A DNA stretch of 64,000 nt, from the IMG/VR virus record IMGVR_UViG_3300035698_017111, positions 1 through 64,000 of that record; one strand, written 5' to 3'. The position numbers were made by a program, and so were the translations under genes. Positions 8,313 to 17,600 of the stretch are shown in pieces; the first letter of the stretch is position 1; every line of letters starts with the position of its first letter. This DNA comes from a virus. Below the pieces are notes generated by a model that was not told the DNA's origin, made no database searches, and was given only the letters and a program-made list of their open reading frames with translations.

Positions 8313-9529
8313 AGTTCTATTAGATTAATCCGTCCATGTAGGAAATGGTTTTCTTCAAATGGAGACTTCATCATTTCTTTTCTTATTTCTTTTGTGAAAT
8401 ATGGCTTAACAATATCAGCGTGTCTAAATGTCAACTTCCCATCAGATATGTTGCAAATGTCCACAGGACACTTAAACTTAGTTATTTTTATGTCATTATA
8501 AAGATTGCCAGAATAACGATACAATGATGCTTCTACACACAATTTCTCCAAAGCTAAAAAATCAGTCCTCAGAGTCATACACGAGCCAGAGAGACTCTTG
8601 TATTTTGTTGGGACTGCTTTTATTTTATAGAGATCATCTCTAGAAGATGAAGATGCTTCTCTCTCAATTATGAGATCATTACAATATAGCCATTCTTCTA
8701 TTGTACCAAAAGAAGAACCCTCTTTCTCGTATAATTCTTTTATTTTAGAAAGACAACTAATTCCAGACATCAAAACACAAGGAGCGTTTGTGTCTAAATT
8801 AATAGCAGTTAATAAAAATGTATTTGATGTTGGTTTGTCTAAAAGACACCCTAAACAAATAGCATCGCTACTTGATGAAGTAATTTTAGAAGAAACATCA
8901 TCCCATCCAGCATCTGTCATGGCCGCCATTTCCATAGAAAAGCTTCTGGTGTTTGCTTCAATACTCAATGCGATAGCTGGATCTATATTCTTAAAAACAG
9001 ACATTGGACAAAGAAAAGATCGATAAGCACCAGATGGTAAGGTATGACCACCCAACCTACCCGCATTATTACTCAGTGTTCCTGGTACAATCCGTCTTCC
9101 ATCCGACTTTCTAAAAGAACGCTTTAACATAAAATCATTAATATCATCTATCTTCAGCCAATGCATGTGGTACCTTTTTATATCACCAAAAAAATGCATT
9201 CTATACGAACCAGTTGGCGGGCCAAGTATCATATATGACAAAAGAGAGTTATTGGAACTCGACATCGATAGATTTATAAAATCATCCCTATAACCATCTT
9301 CTATGACAGTGGATTCTGGGACAACGGACAAAACAGAATCAGAATCAGAATCATCAGAACTATCGTAATCTTCATTTGGAACTTTTATAATATTATTTGA
9401 TTTGGTTAAAATAGCAGAGCCAGACCCCGTGTCACTAATAAAACAAATATTCTCATTGTCCTGATATATTGAAGAAAGAATCTTCTCTTCAGAATAAATG
9501 CCCTTCTTTCTCTGTAGATAATACCTCAT
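8309..9529 (-). CDS. Hypothetical protein (406 aa) with acidic linker
   Basis: An AGGAGG site precedes the ATG. Residues 50-66 form a Ser/Asp-rich acidic linker (DYDSSDDSDSDS) that separates a short N-terminal unit from a large globular part. Serine runs also occur near residues 220 and 300. No catalytic motif is visible. The gene is tightly coupled to its neighbours on both sides, between a methyltransferase and the small gene before clpP. Function unknown. Confidence 0.75.
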   Translation of the reverse strand: MRYYLQRKKGIYSEEKILSSIYQDNENICFISDTGSGSAILTKSNNIIKVPNEDYDSSDDSDSDSVLSVVPESTVIEDGYRDDFINLSMSSSNNSLLSYMILGPPTGSYRMHFFGDIKRYHMHWLKIDDINDFMLKRSFRKSDGRRIVPGTLSNNAGRLGGHTLPSGAYRSFLCPMSVFKNIDPAIALSIEANTRSFSMEMAAMTDAGWDDVSSKITSSSSDAICLGCLLDKPTSNTFLLTAINLDTNAPCVLMSGISCLSKIKELYEKEGSSFGTIEEWLYCNDLIIEREASSSSRDDLYKIKAVPTKYKSLSGSCMTLRTDFLALEKLCVEASLYRYSGNLYNDIKITKFKCPVDICNISDGKLTFRHADIVKPYFTKEIRKEMMKSPFEENHFLHGRINLIEL

Positions 9530-9538
9530 GAGAGCCTC

Positions 9539-10381
9539 CTACCAAAGCCAATTAACGTCCTTCGATTCGTTCGACAACCTATCAATAGATGTGTTGCAAT
9601 TAACTTCCAATCTATCTATTCCAACATAATTTCTTCGTAATTTAGATGCAGCAACAAGAGTTGTCCCAGAACCAACAAATGGGTCAAGGACAACATCTCC
9701 TTCTTTAGAGAAAAGCTTTATAAAAAACTCAGGCAACTCTATTGGAAAAACAGCACTATGTGTCTTGTTGTGTGTCTCGGACGAAAGATGTAAAACATTC
9801 GATGGATACACCATGTCCCTGTCTACAAATTTTGACCTATCAACACCAAAACCACTTTTTGTTCTAGACTCATGACGAGAAAAATCATTCCCTTTCAAAC
9901 GGCCAAACCTTTCTTTGGTTGCTTCACCAACGGGGACCATCACCTCGTCTTGATACATATTGAAAAAATCACCCTTATTGAACTGCAAGACACGTTCCCA
10001 AGCATCTCTGAATCTATTTGGCCACTTCCCTGGGAAACAACTTTTCTTATGCCAACACCACTCTTCAGTCCACCACCAACCCATCTCGGTCAATGCTAAG
10101 ATTAATTTAAGAACATATGTGTGTCTCTGTTTTTTGACAACCTTCTCTTTAATGTTCAGTATAAAAGTACCATCATCAGACAGAACTCTTTTAAACTGTT
10201 CTGCCTTGGGGATAAACCAATCAACAAATTCATCGGGATGAATACCACCATAGGTTTTCTTCCGACTATCAGCATACGGTGGAGATGTTACAATAAGATC
10301 TATACAAGAATCTGGAAAAGACGAAAGAACGTCTTCGCAATCCCCAAGCAAAACCTTGTTTATTGGTCTATTTTCTTCCAT
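9539..10381 (-). CDS. DNA methyltransferase, beta-class (SPPY)
   Basis: The order of motifs is catalytic motif IV first (VTSPPYADSRKKTYGG, near residue 31) and the AdoMet-binding motif I late (LDPFVGSGTTL, near residue 240), the beta arrangement of N4-cytosine and N6-adenine methyltransferases. SPPY is commonest in N4-cytosine enzymes, but the base cannot be settled from sequence. A central PFAM N6_N4-type region (WCWHKKSCFPGKW) aligns with the intein-bearing methyltransferase at 40343. No restriction enzyme is adjacent, so self-protection or epigenetic marking is likelier than a restriction system. Its ATG overlaps the upstream stop by one base. Confidence 0.9.
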   Translation of the reverse strand: MEENRPINKVLLGDCEDVLSSFPDSCIDLIVTSPPYADSRKKTYGGIHPDEFVDWFIPKAEQFKRVLSDDGTFILNIKEKVVKKQRHTYVLKLILALTEMGWWWTEEWCWHKKSCFPGKWPNRFRDAWERVLQFNKGDFFNMYQDEVMVPVGEATKERFGRLKGNDFSRHESRTKSGFGVDRSKFVDRDMVYPSNVLHLSSETHNKTHSAVFPIELPEFFIKLFSKEGDVVLDPFVGSGTTLVAASKLRRNYVGIDRLEVNCNTSIDRLSNESKDVNWLW

Positions 10382-11478
10382 TATAGCTCCAAAAGATTAT
10401 ATCTGCCAAAAACCAAGTTCTTAATGTTTGAACTTGCTACTCTTTCAAGCTCCTCTAAACTCTGCCCTATCTCATTTTCAGATCGACATTCTCGATCCTT
10501 TTCCAAATCTACTTGCAGTTGATCTAAAACTTCCTCAATCTCCTGATCGTTATAGAAATTCAACGATCTCACCTTATCAATCATTGAAAGGAGTTTCTTG
10601 CCAGTTTTTTTAGAACACGCACTCTCTTCGTTGACCTCAATGCCCTTCTTTACTTCACCAACAATACGAAGGATCATTCCACGGATCTCACCAACCGTTG
10701 AAGAAATAAATCTATCAACATATTCCGTCTTGTTCTTTGCAATTTCTTCAATAACCCTCTTTTGAGTTTCGGCCTCAAAATCAACAACATCTCTTTTCTT
10801 AGATGCCTCATCTTTCAACAACAAGTCGTTCTCAACAACAGAAGGCAATGGAATAAAATAGAAAAAAGTATTATAATCAAAACTTCTACGAAACTCATCC
10901 GCAGATAAAATTCTTTGCCTCATCTGTTGAACCAAGTGTGCTTCGAACAACTCGTAGCTTTCATGCAATCCACCACCAGCGTCTTTGTCCCAAAGCATTT
11001 TAGCCAATCTCTTATACTCATCACATACCTCTTCAATTAATTGAGGATACTCCAACAAGACATTATCAGCCGTCTTAAAATATGTTGCTTTGATTTCTTC
11101 GTCTTTCTCTTTCCAGTCAGAAAAAACGGTACATGGTACGAATGTACCCCAGACAGTCTCCAATCCATATCTTTTGAGATTGCTTCTCGCAGAAGCTTCA
11201 ATCCTATTGAATAAATTTACTATTCTTTTTGGTAGAAGGTATTTGTTGCCAAGAACAAAATACTGACTCAAAAAATCTCTATAATCAGCCTGCTCACTTT
11301 CAAGTCCTATCTCTTCCTTCTGTATAGAACGAAGTCCACGCCAGCGTTTTACCTCTAACTTAACGATAACACCTCGTTTCATTAGAGGAATGGCCCAGTC
11401 TTCTATGTTGGTCCGTATTTCCTCAGAAGACATAGAAAGATCTTCTGCCAATTCCTTTACACTATCCTCAACAAGCAT
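10381..11478 (-). CDS. Phage protein of unknown function, DUF3150-like
   Basis: The 365-residue protein has a helical N-terminus, then KRWRGLRSIQKEEIGL and a region around LKRYGLETVWGTFVP, which resembles DUF3150 proteins of large phages; the match is from memory and only moderate. The C-terminal 100 residues are strongly charged and probably coiled coil. A GGAGGAG site precedes the ATG. It sits between the primase zinc-finger gene and a methyltransferase, so a role in DNA metabolism is possible but unproven. Confidence 0.75.
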   Translation of the reverse strand: MLVEDSVKELAEDLSMSSEEIRTNIEDWAIPLMKRGVIVKLEVKRWRGLRSIQKEEIGLESEQADYRDFLSQYFVLGNKYLLPKRIVNLFNRIEASARSNLKRYGLETVWGTFVPCTVFSDWKEKDEEIKATYFKTADNVLLEYPQLIEEVCDEYKRLAKMLWDKDAGGGLHESYELFEAHLVQQMRQRILSADEFRRSFDYNTFFYFIPLPSVVENDLLLKDEASKKRDVVDFEAETQKRVIEEIAKNKTEYVDRFISSTVGEIRGMILRIVGEVKKGIEVNEESACSKKTGKKLLSMIDKVRSLNFYNDQEIEEVLDQLQVDLEKDRECRSENEIGQSLEELERVASSNIKNLVFGRYNLLEL

Positions 11479-11489
11479 TGCTCTCCTCC

Positions 11490-12044
11490 TTATGTCTGAC
11501 TTTCTATAAACTCTCTCAAAATATCTGTATAGAAATTAAGAGAAGAAACGTCTTTGTCGAACACAGATTTATCAACACCCTGTAGGTATGGTCTAATGCG
11601 AGACAATGAAAATTCCTTATCTTCTGATTTTTGAAGAAATTCTCGGACCATGAATGAAACCAAAAACAACTTCCACACCATAGATGGTGCTTTTTTTCGT
11701 TTAGAAACTGCGAAAAGATTCTTTTCTAAATCTTCTATGTTAAGTGTTTCAATGATATAAGCTTTGTCAAAATACTGCAAGGTTTTGTGCTTAGACCATT
11801 TTTCTATCTTCTGTACAAAGTCTACAACATCACCGGCCGCACCACAACCAAAACAATGAAATTTTTCAACTCCCTCAAACTCGCCAACAACCATAGACGG
11901 ATCAGCGTCATCATGAAAGGGACAAACACATCGCATTCTTGAATGCCCCAACCTTTTAAGAGATATGCCATGCTTCTCTATCTCATCTCGAAGAGAAGCT
12001 TTTGATCTAATCTCATCAAAGACTATTGTGCTGTTCTGTCTCAT
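11490..12044 (-). CDS. Stand-alone CHC2 primase zinc-binding protein
   Basis: The N-terminal 80 residues match the DnaG zinc-binding domain: RCVCPFHDDADPSM then KFHCFGCGAAGDVVDFV gives the CHC2 ligand set. DnaG would continue into a TOPRIM RNA-polymerase domain, but this protein ends at 184 residues after a helical tail and has no TOPRIM motifs. It probably recognises the primer-start site and works with a catalytic primase subunit encoded elsewhere. Its ATG overlaps the DnaB-like gene's stop (ATGA), linking it to helicase and loader in one operon. Confidence 0.88.
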   Translation of the reverse strand: MRQNSTIVFDEIRSKASLRDEIEKHGISLKRLGHSRMRCVCPFHDDADPSMVVGEFEGVEKFHCFGCGAAGDVVDFVQKIEKWSKHKTLQYFDKAYIIETLNIEDLEKNLFAVSKRKKAPSMVWKLFLVSFMVREFLQKSEDKEFSLSRIRPYLQGVDKSVFDKDVSSLNFYTDILREFIESQT

Positions 12045-13762
12045 AAAAGTCCATCTATCTCATCATCTTTATCTATACCCAATACAGATCTCAAAGATGA
12101 ATCATCATCCTTGTTGTCCACAATAGAAATATCTTCTACCAAATCTTCAACCTCACTACCACTCAGCAATTCATCAACAAGATCACTGTGACTCTCCAAC
12201 GTCTCTTCAGTATCAACCTCATCAACAATAGACTCTACATCAACTCCAGTTTCTACTTTATCTGGTTCAAGCATGTCCATCTGACTTTCAAGTGACGAAC
12301 CCTCTGTTGATGGTGGTCCCTCATCGTCATCTAAAAGATCCTCATCGCTATACGTGGATTTAAATGCCTCGTAATCGTTTTCATCATAAATCCAACCAGT
12401 CTCTTTATTTACCTTAACAGCAATTGTACCAACAGCACCTTCTCTTTGTTTTGCAAACTTAATATAAAGAGTATTGTTTAATCCCTTGGTCGATGGTGGA
12501 CACATGACTGCAATAAAACCATCACAGTCCTGACCGACCTTGTTTGAATCTTCAATATTTTCAATATTAATATCTACCTTTCTTTCACCTGTTTTAGGAT
12601 CTCTTGAAATAGACTGTCTGTTTGCTTGAGCCACAAGAACAACTGGAAATGAATTTCGTCTTGCATGTGATCTAATGCTCTTACTCAAATCACCAAGGGC
12701 AACATCACGTCTTTTTGTACTCTTATCGTCCAATGCAATAAGACCAAGATAATCAATAAACACTATGTCGAAGTTGATTGTAGGAAACTGCTCATCTATT
12801 GCCTTTGTAATTTCTTCCCATGTAAACTTTCCGGCAGAGACTTCAAGCACACGATACGTTCCAGACTTGCCCTCCTCTATTCTACCACGTATTTTCTTTT
12901 CCATCTCACCAATCTCTTCATCAGAGAGTTGATCTTTGTCTCCCTTAACAATAGGGATATATGGTGTTTTTGTGTCAATACAATTAAACTTACGATACCA
13001 CTGAATACTCGGCATTTCCAAACTAACAATCAAAACATTTTTCTCTTGTTCCTGATAAATGTTTCTAGAAATATTCAATGCCAAAGTGGATTTATATGAG
13101 CCAGAGATACCACCAAGAATAGTCAACGTACCCTTTTCAAAACCAACATGCATTTTATCCAAACAAGGAATACCTATTTTTAATCCAGCATATTTTTCTT
13201 TGTTATTTCGTCTGTTGTGGATATCATCTATCTGTTCTTGAATAGTGCCAAGAAGACTCGTTGCTTTTATTTCAGCCTCTTCATCCTCTACGGTTCTGTG
13301 TAGTTCTTTAAACTTTGTAATAACAGAATCAATATAATCAAGACCACGATTATCATCAAGAAAAGCTTTATTTGGTCCAGTTAAAATATCTTTGATTTTT
13401 GGTGTAAGTTCAAAATCTATCCATGTTTTAAAAACACGAGAAAACTGTTCATCCTCAAAACCCCAACGAGATGCCTCATAATATGCAATACGTTGATTGG
13501 CTGCTTCTTCTTCCGTAACTACTTTGTTATCCAACCTCGCATCCAGAAGCAATTCAAACTCAGTCTCAACCAAAAGGTTTCCATACTCGTTGAAATATTC
13601 ATGAATAAGTTTTACTATTTGTTTGTGTGTATCAATTGAGAAAAACTCTTCAACATCAACTTTGTATTTAGAGAAAACTTCTTTAATAAACTTCGTGTTC
13701 TTTAAAAGAAAGTATATTACCTGGCTCTCTATTGACCGAAACTGCTCGTCATTAACTGCCAT
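12041..13762 (-). CDS. dnaB: DnaB-like replicative helicase
   Basis: The 573-residue protein has a helical N-terminal domain and a RecA-type core: a Walker A variant GGISGSYKST near residue 220, the Walker B VFIDYLGLI, and VVLVAQANRQS with an arginine further on, as in DnaB/gp41. The P-loop has Tyr before the Lys (GSYKS), unlike GSGKT in most helicases, but keeps the essential Lys. The last 100 residues are acidic, rich in Asp, Ser and Val, and look disordered; they could bind partners. The gene is flanked by the primase zinc-finger gene and a DnaC-like loader with one- to four-base overlaps, a typical priming-helicase operon. Confidence 0.9.
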   Translation of the reverse strand: MAVNDEQFRSIESQVIYFLLKNTKFIKEVFSKYKVDVEEFFSIDTHKQIVKLIHEYFNEYGNLLVETEFELLLDARLDNKVVTEEEAANQRIAYYEASRWGFEDEQFSRVFKTWIDFELTPKIKDILTGPNKAFLDDNRGLDYIDSVITKFKELHRTVEDEEAEIKATSLLGTIQEQIDDIHNRRNNKEKYAGLKIGIPCLDKMHVGFEKGTLTILGGISGSYKSTLALNISRNIYQEQEKNVLIVSLEMPSIQWYRKFNCIDTKTPYIPIVKGDKDQLSDEEIGEMEKKIRGRIEEGKSGTYRVLEVSAGKFTWEEITKAIDEQFPTINFDIVFIDYLGLIALDDKSTKRRDVALGDLSKSIRSHARRNSFPVVLVAQANRQSISRDPKTGERKVDINIENIEDSNKVGQDCDGFIAVMCPPSTKGLNNTLYIKFAKQREGAVGTIAVKVNKETGWIYDENDYEAFKSTYSDEDLLDDDEGPPSTEGSSLESQMDMLEPDKVETGVDVESIVDEVDTEETLESHSDLVDELLSGSEVEDLVEDISIVDNKDDDSSLRSVLGIDKDDEIDGLL

Positions 13763-14589
13763 TAGCGTCCTCCTTGAATTTGATATTTTTCTAGGATTCT
13801 AGCGACAGTGTTACCAGATACGCCCTTTGAATCATCCAATGCTTCTAAATCATTTATCATACCGCTAATATTATAATATCGATGTGAATCTAACAAGTGG
13901 ACAGATTTTGCACCTTTCTCTGATTCAATGTTTATTGGATTATAATACACCAACCTATTCCCAATCAAATCACTAGCACCAACACCACATGTAGACCGAA
14001 AGGACAAACTACCAAACGGAATTCTAGATGTGATAATTGTTGGTTTTTGAGCCAACTTACGCTTATTGAGAATGGCTTCGAGATAGTTGTAAAACTTGTT
14101 TTCTCTCTGTCTCTCGTTTACCTCATCAATGCACAGCATAAATGGATCGATAAGACGATACATCAAACTATCAGACTCTTCACTAAGATACCTTGTAGTA
14201 CCCTGTATAAAAAGATCTGAGAACGGAACAAACAAAACGGACTTGCGTAGCTTTTCTATTACAGCAACGAGAAGGAGAGCGGCAAGAACACTCTTACCAC
14301 TCCCCGTGTCACCGTAAATGAGAAGAGAACGACCAGCTTCTGTTAAAGCTGATAAATTGTCTCTATACTTCGTCACCTTATTGAAAGCATCGGCACGACT
14401 ACGAACAATCTGCTTATCTACAGGATTGCCCTTTTGTTTTTGTTGCTTGGGCCAGTTTTCGTAGTCGGACCATTTTGCTTCAATAAGATGCTTCGGTATC
14501 TCACTCTCTTCTCTGAAAAGATTTATCTCTTTTCTAATATCCGATTCGATTAACCGCCGCATTGCTTTGGTATAATCTTGACTTCCCAT
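13762..14589 (-). CDS. DnaC/DnaI-like helicase loader ATPase
   Basis: The AAA+ core has Walker A GDTGSGKS at residues 93-100, Walker B MLCIDEVNERQ and sensor-1 PTIITSRIPF. Its size (275 residues) and position directly upstream of the DnaB-like gene, with a TAATG overlap, suggest that it loads that helicase on phage DNA. The N-terminus lacks a zinc site. A related IstB-type role is less likely because the nearby transposon is of another family. Confidence 0.85.
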   Translation of the reverse strand: MGSQDYTKAMRRLIESDIRKEINLFREESEIPKHLIEAKWSDYENWPKQQKQKGNPVDKQIVRSRADAFNKVTKYRDNLSALTEAGRSLLIYGDTGSGKSVLAALLLVAVIEKLRKSVLFVPFSDLFIQGTTRYLSEESDSLMYRLIDPFMLCIDEVNERQRENKFYNYLEAILNKRKLAQKPTIITSRIPFGSLSFRSTCGVGASDLIGNRLVYYNPINIESEKGAKSVHLLDSHRYYNISGMINDLEALDDSKGVSGNTVARILEKYQIQGGR

Positions 14590-14599
14590 GTATCATTCC

Positions 14600-16360
14600 T
14601 TAAAGTTCCAAATCTTTTCCAGGGGCACTGGCATCAGTGATATAGGTGTCGATGTCTCTGATTTCTTCTGGCTGAAAATCTGATGCCAAAACAGCTCGTC
14701 CCTTTTGCCATTCTCTCATAGTTCCTATCTGTTCACGCATCGTGCAGGACATTGGGATTGTCTCTTTAATGGCTTTCAAAATGTCTTCAGTTGTCAAATC
14801 CCGTTTCCCGTCATTGAAACAAGATACGATACCTGTATTGACAGCAGCTTCGATTTCAGCACCAGAAAAGTTGTTAGAACACTCAGCCATAGCTGCATAA
14901 TCAAGAGTCTTAACCAACTCTACATTGCCTTGCTTCTGCAATCTCTTACGTGCGTGGATCTCGAAAATATCCTGTCTTTCCTCACCAACAGGGAGGTCAA
15001 CGATAAAAATCTCATCCAAACGACCCTTCCTGAAAAGCTTTGGAGGACGACCAGAAATTTCGTTGGCTGTGAAAATACAGAACACCATACCTTCATGCTC
15101 AGACATCCACGAAGAGATGATACCGATCACCCTACTTGAAGTTCCACCATCAGAAGAGGCAGAATCTCCACCAGCCAAAAGGTTTTCAACCTCATCAAAC
15201 CAAAGGACACATGGGGCAATGGCATCGGCCAACTTCAAAGTAGCCCTTGTTCTTTGCTCACTATCACCAACATACATATTGTAGAGTTTCGACGCATCTA
15301 CACGAATCCCTGGGAGTCCCCATTCGTTGATAATAGCTTTTGCTGCACTGGACTTACCAGATCCCCATGGACCGAGTAGAAGAACTCCGTTTGGCAAATC
15401 ACAACCGAAATTCAAAGCCTCTTCTGACATGACTTGCTCACGTGCTTGAAGCCATCTTTTAAGATTCTGCACACCACCGATATCGTCAAGCTTCTCGCTT
15501 GGCTCAACATAATCACACAAACCACTCTTTTGGATAATTTGTCTCTTCTCCAAAGAAATGGTCTTTGGGACCAATGTTTTGTGTTGGATTGCAGACTTGG
15601 TGGTGGCATTCTCGATCTGATAAACAGTCATCCCTTTACAGGCATTAACCAACTGTTGTATTTCAGAATCTGAAAAATCCATTTGTGGAATAGGGGGATT
15701 AGCAGCTGCGAACTTCTCATTCAAACTCGTAATGATATGTTCCCGTAACGTGAACTCAATATGAGTTGAATCAACATATGTCCATTCTGTAACATGAACA
15801 AGGTTTTCCAACTCCGGTGGAATAATCTTACCAGAATTAGGCATTCCATCGTTTTTAGTAGAAAGAAGAATCAAAAGCTTTCGATCAGTTGCCGTTGTGA
15901 TTTCAGAGAAAATACGAAGTCTTCTCTGAACACCAGGCTCCGAAAGATAGTGGTGAAACTCTGTCAACACATAGATTGCGTCTTCGTTTTTACCCTCATT
16001 GATGATATAATCGAGAGCAGAAATGGGATCTTTCGATTCTTGGCTGATAGTTTTGAATTCAACCTGATGTCCATTTACAACCTGACGAACGATACCTCTG
16101 GAGATATCCCAAATAAACAGGTCTTTCTTATACTTCTGTGCAGTCGTACCGTGTTTACAGATATCATAAAGGATCTGAACAATGTTTCTCTCCTTCTCGT
16201 CAGACATGATGTAAACAACGGGATACCTAGCACGGATAAGAATCTTCAACTCTTCCGTTGCCTTCTCAAAAAGACTCATCTTTTTCTCTTTTTTCTCTGG
16301 AGTCTTTTTTTGAACCTTCTTCGATTTAACTGCTTTGTCTTTTGTGGCCGTTTCGGGCAT
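14600..16360 (-). CDS. Ycf46-like AAA+ ATPase
   Basis: I place the start at 16360, where AAGGAGGA precedes the ATG, giving 586 residues. After a Lys-rich leader, the segment LKILIRARYPVVYIMSDEKE and FIWDISRGI match the N-terminal domain of Ycf46/AAA proteins. The C-terminal AAA+ module has Walker A GPWGSGKSS, Walker B CVLWFDEVE, an arginine finger in FRKGRLDEIF and FSGAEIE. Ycf46-type ATPases occur in cyanobacteria, plastids and large phages, often with DUF1257 and DUF2997 proteins; both occur here at 60.3-60.9 kb. The substrate is unknown. Confidence 0.87.
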   Translation of the reverse strand: MPETATKDKAVKSKKVQKKTPEKKEKKMSLFEKATEELKILIRARYPVVYIMSDEKERNIVQILYDICKHGTTAQKYKKDLFIWDISRGIVRQVVNGHQVEFKTISQESKDPISALDYIINEGKNEDAIYVLTEFHHYLSEPGVQRRLRIFSEITTATDRKLLILLSTKNDGMPNSGKIIPPELENLVHVTEWTYVDSTHIEFTLREHIITSLNEKFAAANPPIPQMDFSDSEIQQLVNACKGMTVYQIENATTKSAIQHKTLVPKTISLEKRQIIQKSGLCDYVEPSEKLDDIGGVQNLKRWLQAREQVMSEEALNFGCDLPNGVLLLGPWGSGKSSAAKAIINEWGLPGIRVDASKLYNMYVGDSEQRTRATLKLADAIAPCVLWFDEVENLLAGGDSASSDGGTSSRVIGIISSWMSEHEGMVFCIFTANEISGRPPKLFRKGRLDEIFIVDLPVGEERQDIFEIHARKRLQKQGNVELVKTLDYAAMAECSNNFSGAEIEAAVNTGIVSCFNDGKRDLTTEDILKAIKETIPMSCTMREQIGTMREWQKGRAVLASDFQPEEIRDIDTYITDASAPGKDLEL

Positions 16361-16393
16361 ATCTCTTTCCTCCTTGGGTATCGTACTGGCCAG

Positions 16394-16422
16394 AGGATAA
16401 CAAAAAAAAAGTCTCAAGTCAA
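16394..16422 (-). promoter_or_regulatory. Candidate sigma70-type promoter for the Ycf46-like gene
   Basis: On the minus strand TTGACT (16422-16417) is followed after 17 bases by TATCCT (16399-16394). The -35 matches five of six consensus bases, the -10 four of six. A second TTGACT overlaps just upstream, in a small direct repeat. Transcription would start about 25 bases before the AAGGAGGA site. Confidence 0.4.
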
Positions 16423-16423
16423 G

Positions 16424-17452
16424 TCAAGCCAGATTCTTGGCTCGCTTTTCTTTACTTTTGGCTAAGTTTCTTTTTTGTTGTGCTTCTTTTTGAAGGAATT
16501 TCTTTACGATAGGTAGGCATAGAAGGACTTGGTTTTGCTCTTTTGTTTGCCACCATTCCTCATGAACAAGGCCAAGCTTATTCCAAATCTTGTGAAAAAT
16601 AGATCTCCAATCCAAAACGAGGTCTGATTCTTTAAAAAGACCTTGTCTTGTCTCGTAATCCGTATACGGTCCCCACATCAAACTCGATTTAGCAATTTCA
16701 ACAAGAACTTTCTCGACAACTTGTCTGTTCCCATGGTGTTTGCGTATGAGCTTTTCTACTATAACGTCCCTAACCTTCTCCCCAGCATCATCAAAAGATA
16801 GTCTTTTCTTCTTTTGAATATACTTGTGGCAGATTGGAATTCCATAACAACTCAAAAGAGCTATTTCTTGATTTTGGAACTCATTAAAAATCTTAATAAA
16901 ATCATTAGGATCTTCTTTGTTTATGGGAATATGTTGAAGATGTATTAATTGTTCAAAATCATCACTTTCCCGAAGTGGTCGAACAACACTCTCGTCAAAC
17001 ATCCTCATTTTTTCTTGACAATAGTCTGATTTTAAAAAGTTCAACTCAAATCTTTTTTTACTTTTTGGATTGTTTAATTCAGAAAGTAGAAATTTCTTAA
17101 AGTCTCTCGCACTCCAAAAAAGTTCTCTAAAGGCAGTTTTGTATGCATATCTTGCAATAGTCTGAGTTTCTGCCTTATATGCTGGAAAACCTGGATAGTT
17201 ATCGAAATAAAATTGTTTATACTCGTATGCGTAGAAAAGATACCAATTGAATGCAAAATAACCAGATAGTGGAACCTGGTAATATTGTCTCTTTACCTTC
17301 TTGCCACGACCCTCTTCTTTCCACTTTGAGAAACTTAAATACCCATTGCCACTTTGGCTGTCAGGATGTTTCTGCAATGCTTCTTCGAGAATATCTGATC
17401 CACTCACCTGGAGTTTGTGTCGTGACATAGTATTGTCCTGTTTCTCCGTCAT
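16424..17452 (-). CDS. Hypothetical protein (342 aa), first gene beyond the transposon
   Basis: The protein is rich in aromatic and basic residues (RQYYQVPLSGYFAFNWYLFY) with a Lys/Arg-rich C-terminus, and has no recognised motif. The ATG at 17452 is supported by reconstruction of the locus before the insertion: the HAD-like gene would have ended with TGA overlapping this ATG as ATGA. The transposon now separates the two genes, so this one has probably lost translational coupling and may depend on transposon-borne or internal transcription. Confidence 0.7.
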   Translation of the reverse strand: MTEKQDNTMSRHKLQVSGSDILEEALQKHPDSQSGNGYLSFSKWKEEGRGKKVKRQYYQVPLSGYFAFNWYLFYAYEYKQFYFDNYPGFPAYKAETQTIARYAYKTAFRELFWSARDFKKFLLSELNNPKSKKRFELNFLKSDYCQEKMRMFDESVVRPLRESDDFEQLIHLQHIPINKEDPNDFIKIFNEFQNQEIALLSCYGIPICHKYIQKKKRLSFDDAGEKVRDVIVEKLIRKHHGNRQVVEKVLVEIAKSSLMWGPYTDYETRQGLFKESDLVLDWRSIFHKIWNKLGLVHEEWWQTKEQNQVLLCLPIVKKFLQKEAQQKRNLAKSKEKRAKNLA

Positions 17453-17460
17453 GCTCTACA

Positions 17461-17600
17461 TTGAACTACCCCACCCACAAGAGGTGGGGATTCCTACTTC
17501 AACGAAGATAGCACTCCAGGAACAGTTACCTGTTCCAGAGAATGTCTAACATCTTCTCCATAGGCGTTACTTCGGGCAGTCCCTGCCCTAGCTAAAATAT
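17461..17600 (-). ncRNA. Predicted omega/reRNA scaffold of TnpB (3' end of tnpB and right end)
   Basis: In characterised IS200/IS605 elements the right end and the tnpB 3' end encode the guide RNA, with the guide taken from the flank beyond the right end. Here the scaffold would end at TTCAA and the guide would read TGTAGAGCATGACGGAGAAA on the minus strand (17460-17441). The hairpin at 17469-17489 lies just before it. The 5' limit is a guess. Confidence 0.4.
17469..17489. repeat. Right-end subterminal hairpin of the transposon
   Basis: CCCCACC and GGTGGGG form a seven-base-pair stem around a seven-base loop, four bases inside the TTGAA end. It resembles the inner hairpin of the left end, which also has the CCCCACC...GGTGGGG-like arms. 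TnpA of this family binds such hairpins. Confidence 0.8.

Noticed and set aside
12041-13762. Intein in the DnaB-like helicase, a frequent intein host
   Set aside because: The frame is continuous through all helicase motifs and has no block A or G sequences.
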